The notes under the pieces were generated by a model that worked only from the letters and a program-made list of their open reading frames with translations, was not told where the DNA came from and ran no database searches. A stretch of DNA of 64,000 nucleotides from SZUA-378 sp036652815 (GTDB lineage Bacteria; Bacillota; Clostridia; Lachnospirales; Lachnospiraceae), in assembly GCA_036652815.1 (NCBI GenBank), contig JAVVVE010000002.1, forward strand, positions 62,001 through 126,000. Reading direction: 5' to 3'. Below, one piece after another: positions 27,139 to 36,563 of the stretch. Made by a program: the position numbers and the translations under genes. Position 1 is the stretch's first letter. The number at the start of each line of letters is the position of its first letter.

Positions 27139-27917
27139 ATCAATGCCTCCACAAAAGTCACAATCATGCGTTTCATATGCGTAAATATAAAGTTTGCAGC
27201 ACTCGGTAGCATCCCTATCGTTAAAAATAAAATGCCAAGTCCCGTCATGACCTTCAACTGTATCCCTACTGAAAACATATTCATCTGAGGTGCTATCTTA
27301 GCCAGGATTCCCAATACCGCATTCAACAAGGTAATCGTAGCAAAGACCGGTAAACAGATTCGAAATCCAATAATAATATAATCGCTTAAAAAAGCAGTCA
27401 TGGCAGCTAGTAATTTGGAATTATTAAAAACCGCCTGCCCAATGGGTATCAGCGTAAAGGTATCCACAAGTGCCTTCAAAAAATAACGATACAGTCCTGT
27501 CACAATCATCATCATCATGATAGAATATTGAAACAGCAATCCTGTCATCGTAGTATCCTCACGGGTAGTCGGATCCATCTGACTCGCCATAGACAGTCCG
27601 ATATCCATATCTATCATTCTACCTGCAAAAGATACAATCGTAGCACAAATCTGTGCCCCAAATCCAATCAATAAGCCTGTCGCTGCTTCTTTTAACACAA
27701 GCGTTGTATATTGAAGCAACGTGTTATATACAACCGGCGTATGTGGTGTAAGCGTATTGTAAAGTAAAAAGGATATAAAAAAACCCAAACCGATTTTGAT
27801 TCTGTTTGGCGTATTATTCATACTGAAAAAAGGCACAATAAAAATAAAAGAAGTGACTCTTGTCATAATAAGCAGAAAATATTCTAATTCATGAAAAGAA
27901 AAGGAAAAATTAATCAT
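27135..27917 (-). CDS. fliR: Flagellar export protein FliR
   Basis: Core subunit of the export channel with FliP and FliQ. The 260-residue protein is very hydrophobic, with six membrane segments and conserved patches ETGLLIGFGAQ-like (KEAATGLLIGFGAQI) and DMDIGLSMASQMDP. ATG 27917 and GTG 27920 are adjacent possible starts. Upstream gene fliQ ends 22 bases away. Confidence 0.96.
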   Translation of the reverse strand: MINFSFSFHELEYFLLIMTRVTSFIFIVPFFSMNNTPNRIKIGLGFFISFLLYNTLTPHTPVVYNTLLQYTTLVLKEAATGLLIGFGAQICATIVSFAGRMIDMDIGLSMASQMDPTTREDTTMTGLLFQYSIMMMMIVTGLYRYFLKALVDTFTLIPIGQAVFNNSKLLAAMTAFLSDYIIIGFRICLPVFATITLLNAVLGILAKIAPQMNMFSVGIQLKVMTGLGILFLTIGMLPSAANFIFTHMKRMIVTFVEALM

Positions 27918-27939
27918 CACAAACTTACCTTTCCATGAT

Positions 27940-28209
27940 TTATTTCAAATAGATAGAAAAACTGGACCATAATTCTGTCATGTATCCTGTCATATTATCC
28001 ATCATCCATGGGCCAAATAACATAATCCCTATGAAAATACTGATAATCTTAGGTACAAAAGTCAATGTCTGCTCCTGAATCGAGGTTACGGTCTGAAAAA
28101 CACTGACAATCAAGCCAACTACCAGTGAAATCAGTAATACAGGAGCTGATGTTTTTATGATAACCCACAAGGCTGCTTTTGTAATATCCGATATCATATC
28201 TACTGTCAT
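27940..28209 (-). CDS. fliQ: Flagellar export protein FliQ
   Basis: Small export-channel subunit with two membrane hairpin helices (LWVIIKTSAPVLLISLVVGLI and the second after FVPKIISIF), carrying the VFQTVTSIQEQTLTFVPK family motif. ATG 28209 gives the usual 89 residues and has GGGAG 7 bases upstream; an ATG two codons earlier lies too close to that site. Confidence 0.96.
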   Translation of the reverse strand: MTVDMISDITKAALWVIIKTSAPVLLISLVVGLIVSVFQTVTSIQEQTLTFVPKIISIFIGIMLFGPWMMDNMTGYMTELWSSFSIYLK

Positions 28210-28228
28210 ATCCATACTCCCATCTTAC

Positions 28229-29122
28229 TTAATAAAAAGTTCTTACTAAATTTCCAATCACCAGATTCCATCCATCTGCCATAACAAACAGTAAAATCTT
28301 AAATGGCATCGAGATTGTGGTTGGTGGTAACATCATCATACCCATACTCATCAGAGTAGATGCCACAACCATATCAATTACTATAAATGGAATATAAATC
28401 AGAAATCCTATGAAGAAAGCAGTCCTAAGTTCCCCTACTACAAAACTTGGAATCAAAACAGAGGTTGGGATATCTTCCTGTTTTACCACATCCGTCATCT
28501 CCGCAATCTCCAAAAACATCTTCACATCCTTTGGATCCGCTTCCTTTAACATAAATTCACGTAAAGGACCCACCCCTCTGGTCAAAGCTTCTTTTTGTGT
28601 AATCTGTCCTGCTTCAAAAGGTTGTATGGCTTCTGTATTAATCTTAGTTAAGACCGGGGTCATAATAAAGAAGGTTAAGAAAAGTGCTAAGGCAATCAAT
28701 ACTTGATTGGGCGGTGCTGACTGTGTATTTAATGCAGTTCTGGTAAAATGCAATACAATAATAATACGAGTATAGGACGTCAATAGTAAGAGCATAATTG
28801 GTGCCAGTGCAATCGCTGTTAAGGTAATTAAAATACGAAGCGTGCTGGCAATTTGACCATTCCCATTATTGTACGTGACTGTAAACTCATTGCCTATATT
28901 CAATTCTTTTAGATCATCGGCTGTCTGTGCCGTGCCGGGTGGCGTCAATGCTGTCTGTGTATCCGTTGTTCCCGTCAGATTAGACTCTCTGTTCGCTGCT
29001 CCGGTCTGCGTTCTCCCTGCAGAAGCATAAGATACCGTGCTATCTGCCATGCATAAAAATCCTATTGCAAACAAGAGACACATGCATTGTATGATCTTAT
29101 TTTTTGCTGTATGTCGTTTCAT
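28229..29122 (-). CDS. fliP: Flagellar export protein FliP
   Basis: Export-channel subunit of 297 residues. An N-terminal signal peptide (CMCLLFAIGFLCMADSTVSYA) is followed by a Thr/Gly/Ala-rich stretch and then four membrane helices. FliP signatures are LLLLTSYTRIIIVLHFTR, TQSAPPNQVLIALALFLTFF and IPFIVIDMVVASTLMSMGMM. The gene follows fliO by 26 bases. Confidence 0.97.
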   Translation of the reverse strand: MKRHTAKNKIIQCMCLLFAIGFLCMADSTVSYASAGRTQTGAANRESNLTGTTDTQTALTPPGTAQTADDLKELNIGNEFTVTYNNGNGQIASTLRILITLTAIALAPIMLLLLTSYTRIIIVLHFTRTALNTQSAPPNQVLIALALFLTFFIMTPVLTKINTEAIQPFEAGQITQKEALTRGVGPLREFMLKEADPKDVKMFLEIAEMTDVVKQEDIPTSVLIPSFVVGELRTAFFIGFLIYIPFIVIDMVVASTLMSMGMMMLPPTTISMPFKILLFVMADGWNLVIGNLVRTFY

Positions 29123-29148
29123 AAGTATCCCCTAAACATAAGTATCCT

Positions 29149-29511
29149 CTACTTCTTAGAAGTAAGATTCTTAGCTTTCTCCAGTATCTCTTTAAATGTT
29201 AGATTACTATGATCCACGGATTCAGGAAACTTAATCTGTTCTTCGGTTAATTCAGTCAGCAGTGTGACCGTATCTTTACACACTGCAATGACTAAATACT
29301 TACTTCCTGTCTGTACAATCTGAATATACTTATTCGCTGTAATACGATAAGTTTCAATAATCTGAATATTATTGCTATGTACCTTTTCCTTCTGATAATT
29401 AGCAATCCACCTGGTGGTACCATATGTAATGGCCAACACAAAGATGAAAATCAGAAGCAGCGTTAAGAATTCTCCCACCGCATTGATACCACTAAAAGAA
29501 CTCACAAGCAT
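29149..29511 (-). CDS. fliO: Flagellar biosynthesis protein FliO (FliZ)
   Basis: Membrane protein of 120 residues that helps assemble the FliP ring. One membrane helix (FLTLLLIFIFVLAITYGTT) is followed by a small cytoplasmic domain with IQIIETYRI and YLVIAVCKDTVTLLTEL. ATG 29511 is one base past the cheY stop; a TTG at 29520 would overlap cheY. Assigned by size, architecture and position between cheY and fliP. Confidence 0.9.
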   Translation of the reverse strand: MLVSSFSGINAVGEFLTLLLIFIFVLAITYGTTRWIANYQKEKVHSNNIQIIETYRITANKYIQIVQTGSKYLVIAVCKDTVTLLTELTEEQIKFPESVDHSNLTFKEILEKAKNLTSKK

Positions 29512-29512
29512 A

Positions 29513-29875
29513 TTATCCAACTACCTTCTTAACTGCTTCTATAACTCTGTCTGCCTGAAATGGTTTCACAATGAAATCTTTTGCGCCTGCCTGAATGGAT
29601 TCAATAACCATTGCTTGCTGGCCCATAGCAGAACACATAATAACAAGAGAACCTGCGTCATTCTCTTTAATCTTCTTCAAAGCACCGATGCCATCTAATT
29701 CCGGCATAGTAATATCCATTAATACCAGATCCGGTTTTAACTCGATGTATTTCTCAACTGCTTTCAAACCATTCTCTGCTTCCCCTATTACGTTATATCC
29801 GTTTTTAGATAAAATATCCTTAATCATCATACGCATAAACGCTGCATCATCACAAATCAAAATGTTTTTAGCCAT
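29513..29875 (-). CDS. cheY: Chemotaxis response regulator CheY
   Basis: Single receiver domain, 120 residues, that binds the motor switch when phosphorylated by CheA. The acidic pocket is in LICDDAAFMR, the phosphorylation site is Asp54 in LVLMDITMPELDG, and the conserved Lys is in DFIVKPF. It lies between fliY and fliO as in Bacillus. Confidence 0.97.
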   Translation of the reverse strand: MAKNILICDDAAFMRMMIKDILSKNGYNVIGEAENGLKAVEKYIELKPDLVLMDITMPELDGIGALKKIKENDAGSLVIMCSAMGQQAMVIESIQAGAKDFIVKPFQADRVIEAVKKVVG

Positions 29876-29897
29876 CTTTTTCGCTCCTATTCATCTG

Positions 29898-31274
29898 CTA
29901 TTTTATAATTTCAGTTACTCGAATACCAAAGCTTTCCTCAATTACTACTACTTCTCCCTTTGCAACAAACTTGCCATTGACCAGGACATCTATTGGTTCC
30001 CCTGCTATCTTATCCAATTCAATAATGGTGCCCGGTGCAAAATCTAAAATATCTGAAATTGACTTAGTGGTTCGCCCTAACTCCACTGTAACTGACAGTG
30101 GAACATCCATGATTAAGCCAATGTTTTCTTTACTCGTAATCGCACTGTAATCATTAGAAAAATTCTGGAACTGCGCCGGTTGAATATTCATCTGCGGTTG
30201 CATCTGCATCTGCGGCATACCCATCTGTGGCTGCATCTGCATCTGTGGCATACCCATCTGTGGCTGCATCTGCATCTGTGGCATACCCATCTGTGGTTGC
30301 ATCTGCATCTGCGGCATACCCATCTGTGGTTGCATCTGCGACGTATCCATCTGTGGTTGCATCTGCGACATATCCATCTGCGGCTGCATCGGTGGTGCTT
30401 CTGGCATCGGCGATGTTCCTGTCATCGGCGATGTTCCTGACATCGGCGATGTTCCTGACATCGTCACCTGTGGTGGAATAAATGGTGCCGGCTCGGGCTG
30501 CATCGGTGCAGGCTCCGGTTCTGATGGCATCTGCTGTCCTATAAAAGTCGAATACAGTGACTTAGCAAAATCAACCGGGTAAAGCTGCATAATTGTACTA
30601 TCTACAAGATCTCCAATTTGCATTCTAAATGCTATTTTAACAAATGTCTGGTCTAAAAAAGGTGCTATGGTAGCTGCTTCCTTGACCTCACCCATCTCAA
30701 TCAGCGTAGAACTCGGTGGGCTGATATCGATTGTCTGATTCAACATAGAAGAAAGTGAAGTTGCTGCTGAACCCATCATCTGGTTCATGGCTTCTGATAT
30801 AGCACTCAGATGCAGATCACTTAATTCCCCATCTGTATTGGTACCGTCACCTCCCATCATAAGATCTGTAATAACCTTAACATCATGGTCTCTCAGTACT
30901 AATATATTACTTCCTGATAATCCCTGTGTATAACGAATCTCAATAAACACACAAGGTCTTTCGTAATCATGTGTTACACCTTCCCATGTTTCCAGTGTAA
31001 CAACCGGTGTCGTAATATTGACTTTACGATTTACCAAGGAATAAAGCGTTGTGGCTGAGGTTCCCATACTGATATTGGCAACTTCACCAATGGCATCCTT
31101 TTCTATGTCTGTCAGAAGTGTTGTATCCGGTTCTTTTATGTGATGCTCTTCTGCAGGCACATCTCCCGGAGCTTCATTCTCAGCAGCGGCAGGGTCTGAC
31201 GCCGGTGTATCTTCTGATAGATCCATTCCACTTAACAGGGCATTTATCTCATCTTGGGACAACATACCGTCCAT
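29898..31274 (-). CDS. fliY: Flagellar motor switch phosphatase FliY (CheC-like plus FliN domain)
   Basis: Switch protein of 458 residues. Order: CheY-P-binding peptide MLSQDEINALLSG, a CheC-type phosphatase domain (DAIGEVANISMGTSATTLYS and SEAMNQMMGSAATSLSSML), a long repeated linker rich in Met, Gln and Pro, and a C-terminal FliN domain (VPLSVTVELGRTTKSISDIL, GFGIRVTEI-like end). The linker is made of 11-residue units such as QPQMGMPQMQM after a short TSPM repeat. GAGGAGG precedes the ATG. Confidence 0.96.
   Translation of the reverse strand: MDGMLSQDEINALLSGMDLSEDTPASDPAAAENEAPGDVPAEEHHIKEPDTTLLTDIEKDAIGEVANISMGTSATTLYSLVNRKVNITTPVVTLETWEGVTHDYERPCVFIEIRYTQGLSGSNILVLRDHDVKVITDLMMGGDGTNTDGELSDLHLSAISEAMNQMMGSAATSLSSMLNQTIDISPPSSTLIEMGEVKEAATIAPFLDQTFVKIAFRMQIGDLVDSTIMQLYPVDFAKSLYSTFIGQQMPSEPEPAPMQPEPAPFIPPQVTMSGTSPMSGTSPMTGTSPMPEAPPMQPQMDMSQMQPQMDTSQMQPQMGMPQMQMQPQMGMPQMQMQPQMGMPQMQMQPQMGMPQMQMQPQMNIQPAQFQNFSNDYSAITSKENIGLIMDVPLSVTVELGRTTKSISDILDFAPGTIIELDKIAGEPIDVLVNGKFVAKGEVVVIEESFGIRVTEIIK
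30189..30374. repeat. In-frame DNA repeats encoding the FliY linker
   Basis: Four 33-base units (30189-30320) followed by two 27-base units, all in frame with fliY and encoding Gln-Pro-Gln-Met-rich peptides. A separate 18-base repeat near 30410-30465 encodes GTSPM units. Unit number can be expected to vary between strains. Confidence 0.9.
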
Positions 31275-31277
31275 CTT

Positions 31278-32258
31278 TTATTCCTCCTCTCTCACCACTG
31301 ATGCTACCCGGACCGCATAATGTTCTCCATTGGCTCCAGGCAACGCAGTAAATTTTTTTAAATTACCAACATAAACTTCCAGTTCTTTGTCTACTTTAGA
31401 ATTCAGACGAATGATATCTCCAACCTGTAGATTAATAAAATCGCTAACCAGAATAGAGCTCTCACCTAACACTGCTTTGACCGGAATATCTACTTTACGA
31501 ATCAAGGACTGAATATAATCCTCATAATTCTCATCCTCTCGATCCTGCATCGTTGAAAACCAATATTTGGTATTCAATTTATCCATGATATTCTCTAAGG
31601 TAAAATAAGGCAGACACATATTCATCATGCCTTCGGTATCTCCTATTTTAACATTTAATGTAATAATTGCAATCATATCATTTGGCGAAATTACCTGTGC
31701 AAATTGTGCATTGGTTTCAATTCGCTCCATAACCGGATTTAAGTCGATGACATTTTTCCATGGTTCCCGTAAAAGTTGCATACAGATAACCATGATTTTC
31801 TGTATAATCGTCATCTCAATCTCTGAGAACTCTCTTGACTTATCAAGTGGATATCCTTGACCACCTAACATCCTATCTATAATAGCATACCCTAGATTGT
31901 CTGCAAGTTCAATGATTATATTACCTGTAAGCGGTGCAAAATTCACGATACCCAGGATAACCGGGTTGGATAATGCATTGGTAAATTCGGAGAAGGTAAC
32001 TGTCTCTGAACTGATAACCGCTACTTGTATATTCTTCCTTAGATATACAGGTAAGTTGGTGGATAATAGTCTTCCATAATGTTCAAATATAATCTCTAAG
32101 GTTCGTAAGTGCTCTTTGGAGAATTTGGCAGGACGTTTGAAGTCATAATCTCTTACAGGCTTCTCATCTTTGTCCTTCATGTTATCTACATCTAATTCGC
32201 CTGTACTTAATGCCTGTAGTAGATTGTCTATCTCGTTCTGCGATAAGACTTCTCCCAC
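31278..32258 (-). CDS. fliM: Flagellar motor switch protein FliM
   Basis: Middle C-ring protein of 326 residues. It has the CheY-binding N-terminal motif LSQNEIDNLLQAL, a middle domain (FKRPAKFSKEHLRTLEIIFE, NFAPLTGNIIIEL, DRMLGGQGYPL), and a C-terminal FliN-like domain (VDIPVKAVLGESSILVSDFI). GTG is the start, with AGGTGA six bases upstream. Confidence 0.97.
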   Translation of the reverse strand: MGEVLSQNEIDNLLQALSTGELDVDNMKDKDEKPVRDYDFKRPAKFSKEHLRTLEIIFEHYGRLLSTNLPVYLRKNIQVAVISSETVTFSEFTNALSNPVILGIVNFAPLTGNIIIELADNLGYAIIDRMLGGQGYPLDKSREFSEIEMTIIQKIMVICMQLLREPWKNVIDLNPVMERIETNAQFAQVISPNDMIAIITLNVKIGDTEGMMNMCLPYFTLENIMDKLNTKYWFSTMQDREDENYEDYIQSLIRKVDIPVKAVLGESSILVSDFINLQVGDIIRLNSKVDKELEVYVGNLKKFTALPGANGEHYAVRVASVVREEE

Positions 32259-32305
32259 AACAACTCACCTCCCATCTTATCGAACTGTTTTCGTGATTAT
32301 GATTC

Positions 32306-32824
32306 CTATTGAATTAAAATCTCTCTAAAAGAAACGTCAAAGATGAATTGTGACTCAAAGATCCCCTGCACTTTTGCTAAGATTTCCTGACGCATTGCCT
32401 CTTGTTCATTCCTTGCTTCATCTGCAGTATAGGTCGTTACCACTTCATTGATTGCTCCTTGGATTAAGCTGACTTTTTCCGCAATGCCTTCTCCGTATTC
32501 TTTATATCCATCTGCTTTGGTATTGAGGGATAAGGATACACCCATCATCGCGAAATGATCTTTACCGTCTTCTCCCTTGAGCAAAGGAATCGTCATCTTG
32601 TCCGGAATATCAAAAACGATGGTATTGGCGATCGGCACTTTTTCCGCCGCTGCTTCCCCCTGCACCGTTTCTCCTACATCCAGTTTAATGATACTGGCAA
32701 TGTCTGTCACGAGTGCGGCTGTTTTATTCGATGCGCTGGTAACGCTGAACATCATAATAGCGGTTAATACTACATTCACAATCAATAATGCCAGGATTAA
32801 TATGGATAATAGATTCTTCTTCAT
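32306..32824 (-). CDS. fliL: Flagellar basal-body-associated protein FliL
   Basis: Stator-associated membrane protein of 172 residues with one N-terminal helix (LLSILILALLIVNVVLTAIMM) and a periplasmic-side domain ending with FIFDVSFREILIQ, the typical FliL tail. GGGAGG precedes the ATG. It lies between motB and fliM. Confidence 0.94.
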   Translation of the reverse strand: MKKNLLSILILALLIVNVVLTAIMMFSVTSASNKTAALVTDIASIIKLDVGETVQGEAAAEKVPIANTIVFDIPDKMTIPLLKGEDGKDHFAMMGVSLSLNTKADGYKEYGEGIAEKVSLIQGAINEVVTTYTADEARNEQEAMRQEILAKVQGIFESQFIFDVSFREILIQ

Positions 32825-32844
32825 AATGGGCCTCCCTGCCTGTT

Positions 32845-33642
32845 TTAATAGGAACTTAAGGTATGATATATCTTAATCTCTACTCTTCGGTTCTTACTGC
32901 GTCCCTCCGGTGTTGCATTGTCTGCTACCGGAACATATTCTCCACGTCCGGAATGTTTAATCATCGCCGGCGATAAGGTAGAATGATTAACAAAAAAATC
33001 AAATACCGTCAAAGCTCTTGCACTGCTGAGCTCATTATTGTCTGCAAATCTCGCACTGCTTATCGGCACATTGTCGGTATGTCCCTCTACCTCTATAATA
33101 CTCTGTGCGTATCGGGATAAGATAAGACCAACTTTTTCTAAAACAGGAAGCGATTTTTCTATCAATTCCGAACTCCCCGAGTTAAATAACAATGCCCCAT
33201 TTAAAGTAAGCTGTACATATTCTGAAGTAAAATCGACATCTACCACATCTGTCAGATGCTGTTCTTCAACTGCTTCTGATATCTTCTCTGCCAGTTCTTC
33301 CGACATCTTCATCTTCTCTGCTTCTACTTCATTTAAGGCATCTTTAATCTCTTCCGTGCCTTCTGCTGATTTTCCTGTGCTGTTAAAGTATTCATCTAAT
33401 TGATTTAACTGGCTGACGCCATTACTCACGAGCAGTCCATCGCCTATCGAAGAGGCTCCTCCCGAAAAGATACTAAAAGTCTGCGAGAAAGAAGCTGCCA
33501 ATAGTTCAAACTTCTGTGCATCTACCGAAGACATCGAAAACAATAGCACAAAAAAACACAATAGCAGATTCATCAAGTCTCCAAAAGTGGCCATCCACGC
33601 CGGGGCGCCCGGTGGTGGTGACTCTTCTTTACGCTTCGCCAT
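32845..33642 (-). CDS. motB: Flagellar stator protein MotB
   Basis: Stator subunit of 265 residues that anchors to peptidoglycan. The single membrane helix carries the essential Asp22 (FGDLMNLLLCFFVLLFSM). A plug-like segment follows, then an OmpA-type domain with IIEVEGHTDNVPI and GRSKNRRVEIKI. ATG 33642 follows GGAGGTG and overlaps the end of motA by 14 bases. The Asp-based channel fits proton use, though the ion is not certain. Confidence 0.96.
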   Translation of the reverse strand: MAKRKEESPPPGAPAWMATFGDLMNLLLCFFVLLFSMSSVDAQKFELLAASFSQTFSIFSGGASSIGDGLLVSNGVSQLNQLDEYFNSTGKSAEGTEEIKDALNEVEAEKMKMSEELAEKISEAVEEQHLTDVVDVDFTSEYVQLTLNGALLFNSGSSELIEKSLPVLEKVGLILSRYAQSIIEVEGHTDNVPISSARFADNNELSSARALTVFDFFVNHSTLSPAMIKHSGRGEYVPVADNATPEGRSKNRRVEIKIYHTLSSY

Positions 33643-34447
33643 CTGCTTCACCTCCGCCTTCTTCTGCTCCTGCTGCTTTGCGGTCTGCCGGTGCTAAGAA
33701 TGACTTGAGTTTTTCTTCAATAACTCTTGGGTTCTCTCCTGCCTGAATGGAAAGCAGACCTTCTATCATAATCTCCTTTACCATCATCTCTGTGTCATTA
33801 TTTGACTTTAATTTAGCAGCTACCGGGATACAGATCCAGTTAGCGAGCATCGAGCCATATAACGTCGTAATCAGCGCTATAGACATGTTGGGTCCAACCG
33901 CTGCGATATCTGACATATTCTGTAACATGTTAATTAATCCAACCAGAGTACCGATCATACCCCAAGCAGGACCCATAGCGGCAACGCTCTCCCAGAATGA
34001 GATCCTGGTCTTATGCCGTCCCTCTATACTGACTAATTCCGTCTCCATGATAGCACGTACCAGATCCGGATCGGTACCATCCACAATGAGCAGAATCCCT
34101 TTTTTTAAAAAAGCATCATTCAAATCACTGGCAGCTTCTTCCAAAGACAGAAGACCTTCTTTACGTGCGACATTGGATAAATCAATAATCTTACGAATAA
34201 TCTCCGGTGTATTTGCGGACGGTGCCTTAAGCACCAATGCAAAACTCTTAAATCCACCAAGGAAGTCTTTCATAGAGAAAGATGTCATAACTGAGCTGAA
34301 TGCACCGCCAAGTGTAATAACTATGGATTGAAAGTCTATAAAGTTTTTAATGGCTGCAAAGCCATCCTCTCCACCTACAATCCCATAAAAAATAAGTGAT
34401 ATACACGCTACTAAGCCTATGACCGACGCTAAATCCACTGTAAACAC
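33629..34447 (-). CDS. motA: Flagellar stator protein MotA
   Basis: Stator subunit of 272 residues with four membrane helices. Signatures are the N-terminal DLASVIGLVACISLIFYGIVG, the motor-contacting cytoplasmic loop, and AAMGPAWGMIGTLVGLINML in the third helix. Stators lie inside the fla operon here, between flbD and motB, rather than as a separate motAB unit as in Bacillus. Confidence 0.96.
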   Translation of the reverse strand: MFTVDLASVIGLVACISLIFYGIVGGEDGFAAIKNFIDFQSIVITLGGAFSSVMTSFSMKDFLGGFKSFALVLKAPSANTPEIIRKIIDLSNVARKEGLLSLEEAASDLNDAFLKKGILLIVDGTDPDLVRAIMETELVSIEGRHKTRISFWESVAAMGPAWGMIGTLVGLINMLQNMSDIAAVGPNMSIALITTLYGSMLANWICIPVAAKLKSNNDTEMMVKEIMIEGLLSIQAGENPRVIEEKLKSFLAPADRKAAGAEEGGGEADGEA

Positions 34448-34464
34448 CTATCTATTTTGCATGA

Positions 34465-34647
34465 CTACGCAAAAATATCCTTTCTATACGATTTTACAAG
34501 ATTTTTTACCTCTTGTCTACTTTCTTTTACAATAATTTTCTTTCCTGTTGTAAATGATATGAGTGTATCCGGTGTTTCTTCTACCATCTCAATCAGTTCT
34601 GCATTAATTAATATCGTGCTTCCATCCATTTTTGTTACTTCTATCAT
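34465..34647 (-). CDS. flbD: FlbD (SwrD) family protein
   Basis: Small protein of 60 residues starting MIEVTKMDGSTILINAELIE and containing TGKKIIVKESRQEV, the FlbD/YlzI pattern. Members sit after flgE, and in Bacillus SwrD raises stator power. The gene follows flgE by 134 bases that hold a stem-loop. Confidence 0.92.
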   Translation of the reverse strand: MIEVTKMDGSTILINAELIEMVEETPDTLISFTTGKKIIVKESRQEVKNLVKSYRKDIFA

Positions 34648-34730
34648 GAAACATTTCTCCTATTGTAACACTTTTCGACATCATTTGTCTATTTTTTCTA
34701 AAAATTAGAACATGTATTTTATAAATAGAT

Positions 34731-34754
34731 GGGGAACTACGTGTATAGCTCCCC
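34731..34754 (-). terminator. Stem-loop after flgE
   Basis: GGGGAGCT pairs with AGTTCCCC (one G-U) around an 8-base loop. The following sequence is only moderately T-rich, so it may reduce rather than stop transcription into flbD-motAB, or protect the hook mRNA. Confidence 0.55.
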
Positions 34755-34781
34755 ATTCCATTGATATGTAACTTATGCTAC

Positions 34782-36476
34782 TTAACGTTTCAGATTAACT
34801 AACTCTTCTAACATGGTATCTGATACTGTGATGATTCGGCTGTTTGCCTGGAATCCTCTTTGCGTTGTGATCATCTCGGTAAATTCTCCTGATAGATCTA
34901 CATTGCTCATCTCGAGAGAGCCTGTCGTCATCGCTCCGTCGTTGGCTGTGATATCTGTGCCGATTCCATCAAATTCACCTGAGTTGAGGGTGGCAGAGTA
35001 GAGATTCTCACCCTGTTTTTCAAGACCGGATGCATTGGCAAATTCTGCTACTGCGATCTGTCCCAAGAGCTTTGTCTGTCCATTGCTGTAGGAAGCACTG
35101 ATACGTCCGTTATTGGCAATCGATACTCCGATTAATTTACCCAACTTACGTCCCATCCCGATACCATCTGTATCTCCCGGATTGGCATTGATGGTAGAGT
35201 TCTTACCATTCGCTACATTGGTGGATGTTTTAAAATCAATCGTAACATCCGAGAAGTTCTTGTATTTACCAAGACTTAACGTAAGAGAAGTCTTCCCGGG
35301 CTGTCCATTAATCCCAACAAACGCACCTTTTTCACTCCCTTGATCATACTTCAGTGAGGATCCCGTAAAACCGGTTACCTTAATCGTTGCCTTTTTTGTA
35401 GCAGCATCAATTGCAAAATTAGCTCCCAAATTACCTGCCGTCAGCAAGGATTCTATGGTCACACCTTTGACTGCTGCAGTCTGAATCGTCCCATCCGCAT
35501 TATAAACAGGAACACTTCCGCCCACATAAGAATCTAAGAATTCCTGTGGTTTATTGTAGCCAAATGATTTAGCGACCTTTGCCAAATCCTCTGTCCATTT
35601 TCCGTCTGCCCCTTTTAAATCCGAAATCAGTTTTGCCGGTTCGGCACCGATCTGATAATGTGTAGTATCCGGGAACGTTACGCCATCACTGGTTGCTGTC
35701 TTTTCTTTGGTATTGGTTACCCAATCTCCTAATTTCAGTCCCGGGAATTTATCTAATACAGATTTATTATCCGTATCCGTTACATCCACCAGTTGTACAG
35801 AATAATCGCCTTTTTCGCCGTTTACCTGTCGAATCGCCAGCTTGGCACTGTATTCATATCCGAGATTATCATAGATCTTCATATTCATAATCTTACCGTC
35901 GGTAGACGATACATCCGGATCCTGTTTGTCGATGATACCCGTGACATAACCTTTAGAAGTTGCTTCCGGCGGATACGTCATGTTGGAAGGAGCCATAATA
36001 CGAAGCGGCTGTACTGTCCCTTTTTTGATCTCCATCGTCTTATCATCTACGCCCCAACCCATGACATTATATCCGTTGCTGGTCATCGCCAGGTTACCAC
36101 CGCCATCTACATAAAAAGCACCGGCTCTGGTAAAGTAATTCTGTGTTCCGCTGTTGACTACAAAGAAAGAATCTCCCTTGATCCTGATGTCAAATGGATT
36201 ACCCGTTGTTTGTGCTGCACCGGCGGTTGCAATACTGGTATTAATAGCTCCTGACTGTACACCAAGACCGATTTGTCTCGCATTGATACCACCGGTACCT
36301 GTAAGTGCATTCGGTCCGGATGCATTTTGTGTGGTTTGATACATTAATTCTCCAAAGGTAACGGAGCTTGATTTATATGCTACTGTGTTAACGTTTGAGA
36401 TGTTATTACCTATAACATCCATCTTGACCTGGTGTGTCTTAAGTCCCGATACACCAGAATACAATGATCTCATCAT
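34782..36476 (-). CDS. flgE: Flagellar hook protein FlgE
   Basis: Hook subunit of about 564 residues. The N-terminal rod-type helix starts MMRSLYSGVSGLKTHQVKMD with GNNISNVNTVAYK, and the C-terminal helix has EMITTQRGFQANSRIITVSD. A large variable surface domain lies between, making it longer than Salmonella FlgE. ATG 36476 is preceded by AGGAGG. The open frame upstream is not needed for homology. Confidence 0.95.
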   Translation of the reverse strand: MMRSLYSGVSGLKTHQVKMDVIGNNISNVNTVAYKSSSVTFGELMYQTTQNASGPNALTGTGGINARQIGLGVQSGAINTSIATAGAAQTTGNPFDIRIKGDSFFVVNSGTQNYFTRAGAFYVDGGGNLAMTSNGYNVMGWGVDDKTMEIKKGTVQPLRIMAPSNMTYPPEATSKGYVTGIIDKQDPDVSSTDGKIMNMKIYDNLGYEYSAKLAIRQVNGEKGDYSVQLVDVTDTDNKSVLDKFPGLKLGDWVTNTKEKTATSDGVTFPDTTHYQIGAEPAKLISDLKGADGKWTEDLAKVAKSFGYNKPQEFLDSYVGGSVPVYNADGTIQTAAVKGVTIESLLTAGNLGANFAIDAATKKATIKVTGFTGSSLKYDQGSEKGAFVGINGQPGKTSLTLSLGKYKNFSDVTIDFKTSTNVANGKNSTINANPGDTDGIGMGRKLGKLIGVSIANNGRISASYSNGQTKLLGQIAVAEFANASGLEKQGENLYSATLNSGEFDGIGTDITANDGAMTTGSLEMSNVDLSGEFTEMITTQRGFQANSRIITVSDTMLEELVNLKR

Positions 36477-36563
36477 AATGAAATGCCCTCCTGAATAGTT
36501 CATTCTGAGTGTCCGTATTGTTCCTTCTTTCATTCGGGAACGTGAGCCTCCATTAAGGTCCGG

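Noticed and set aside
30189..30374. CRISPR-like regular repeats
   Set aside because: The units are contiguous with no spacers and keep the fliY reading frame, so they are coding repeats.
30180..30481. Plus-strand open frames rich in His/Leu or Ala/Ser opposite fliY
   Set aside because: They are antisense shadows of the repeated linker, with no ribosome site or homology.
34648..34690. Promoter before flbD (TAGACA-18-TACAAT)
   Set aside because: The -10 abuts the AGGAGA ribosome site, so the transcript would start at the start codon; the match is better explained as a ribosome site.
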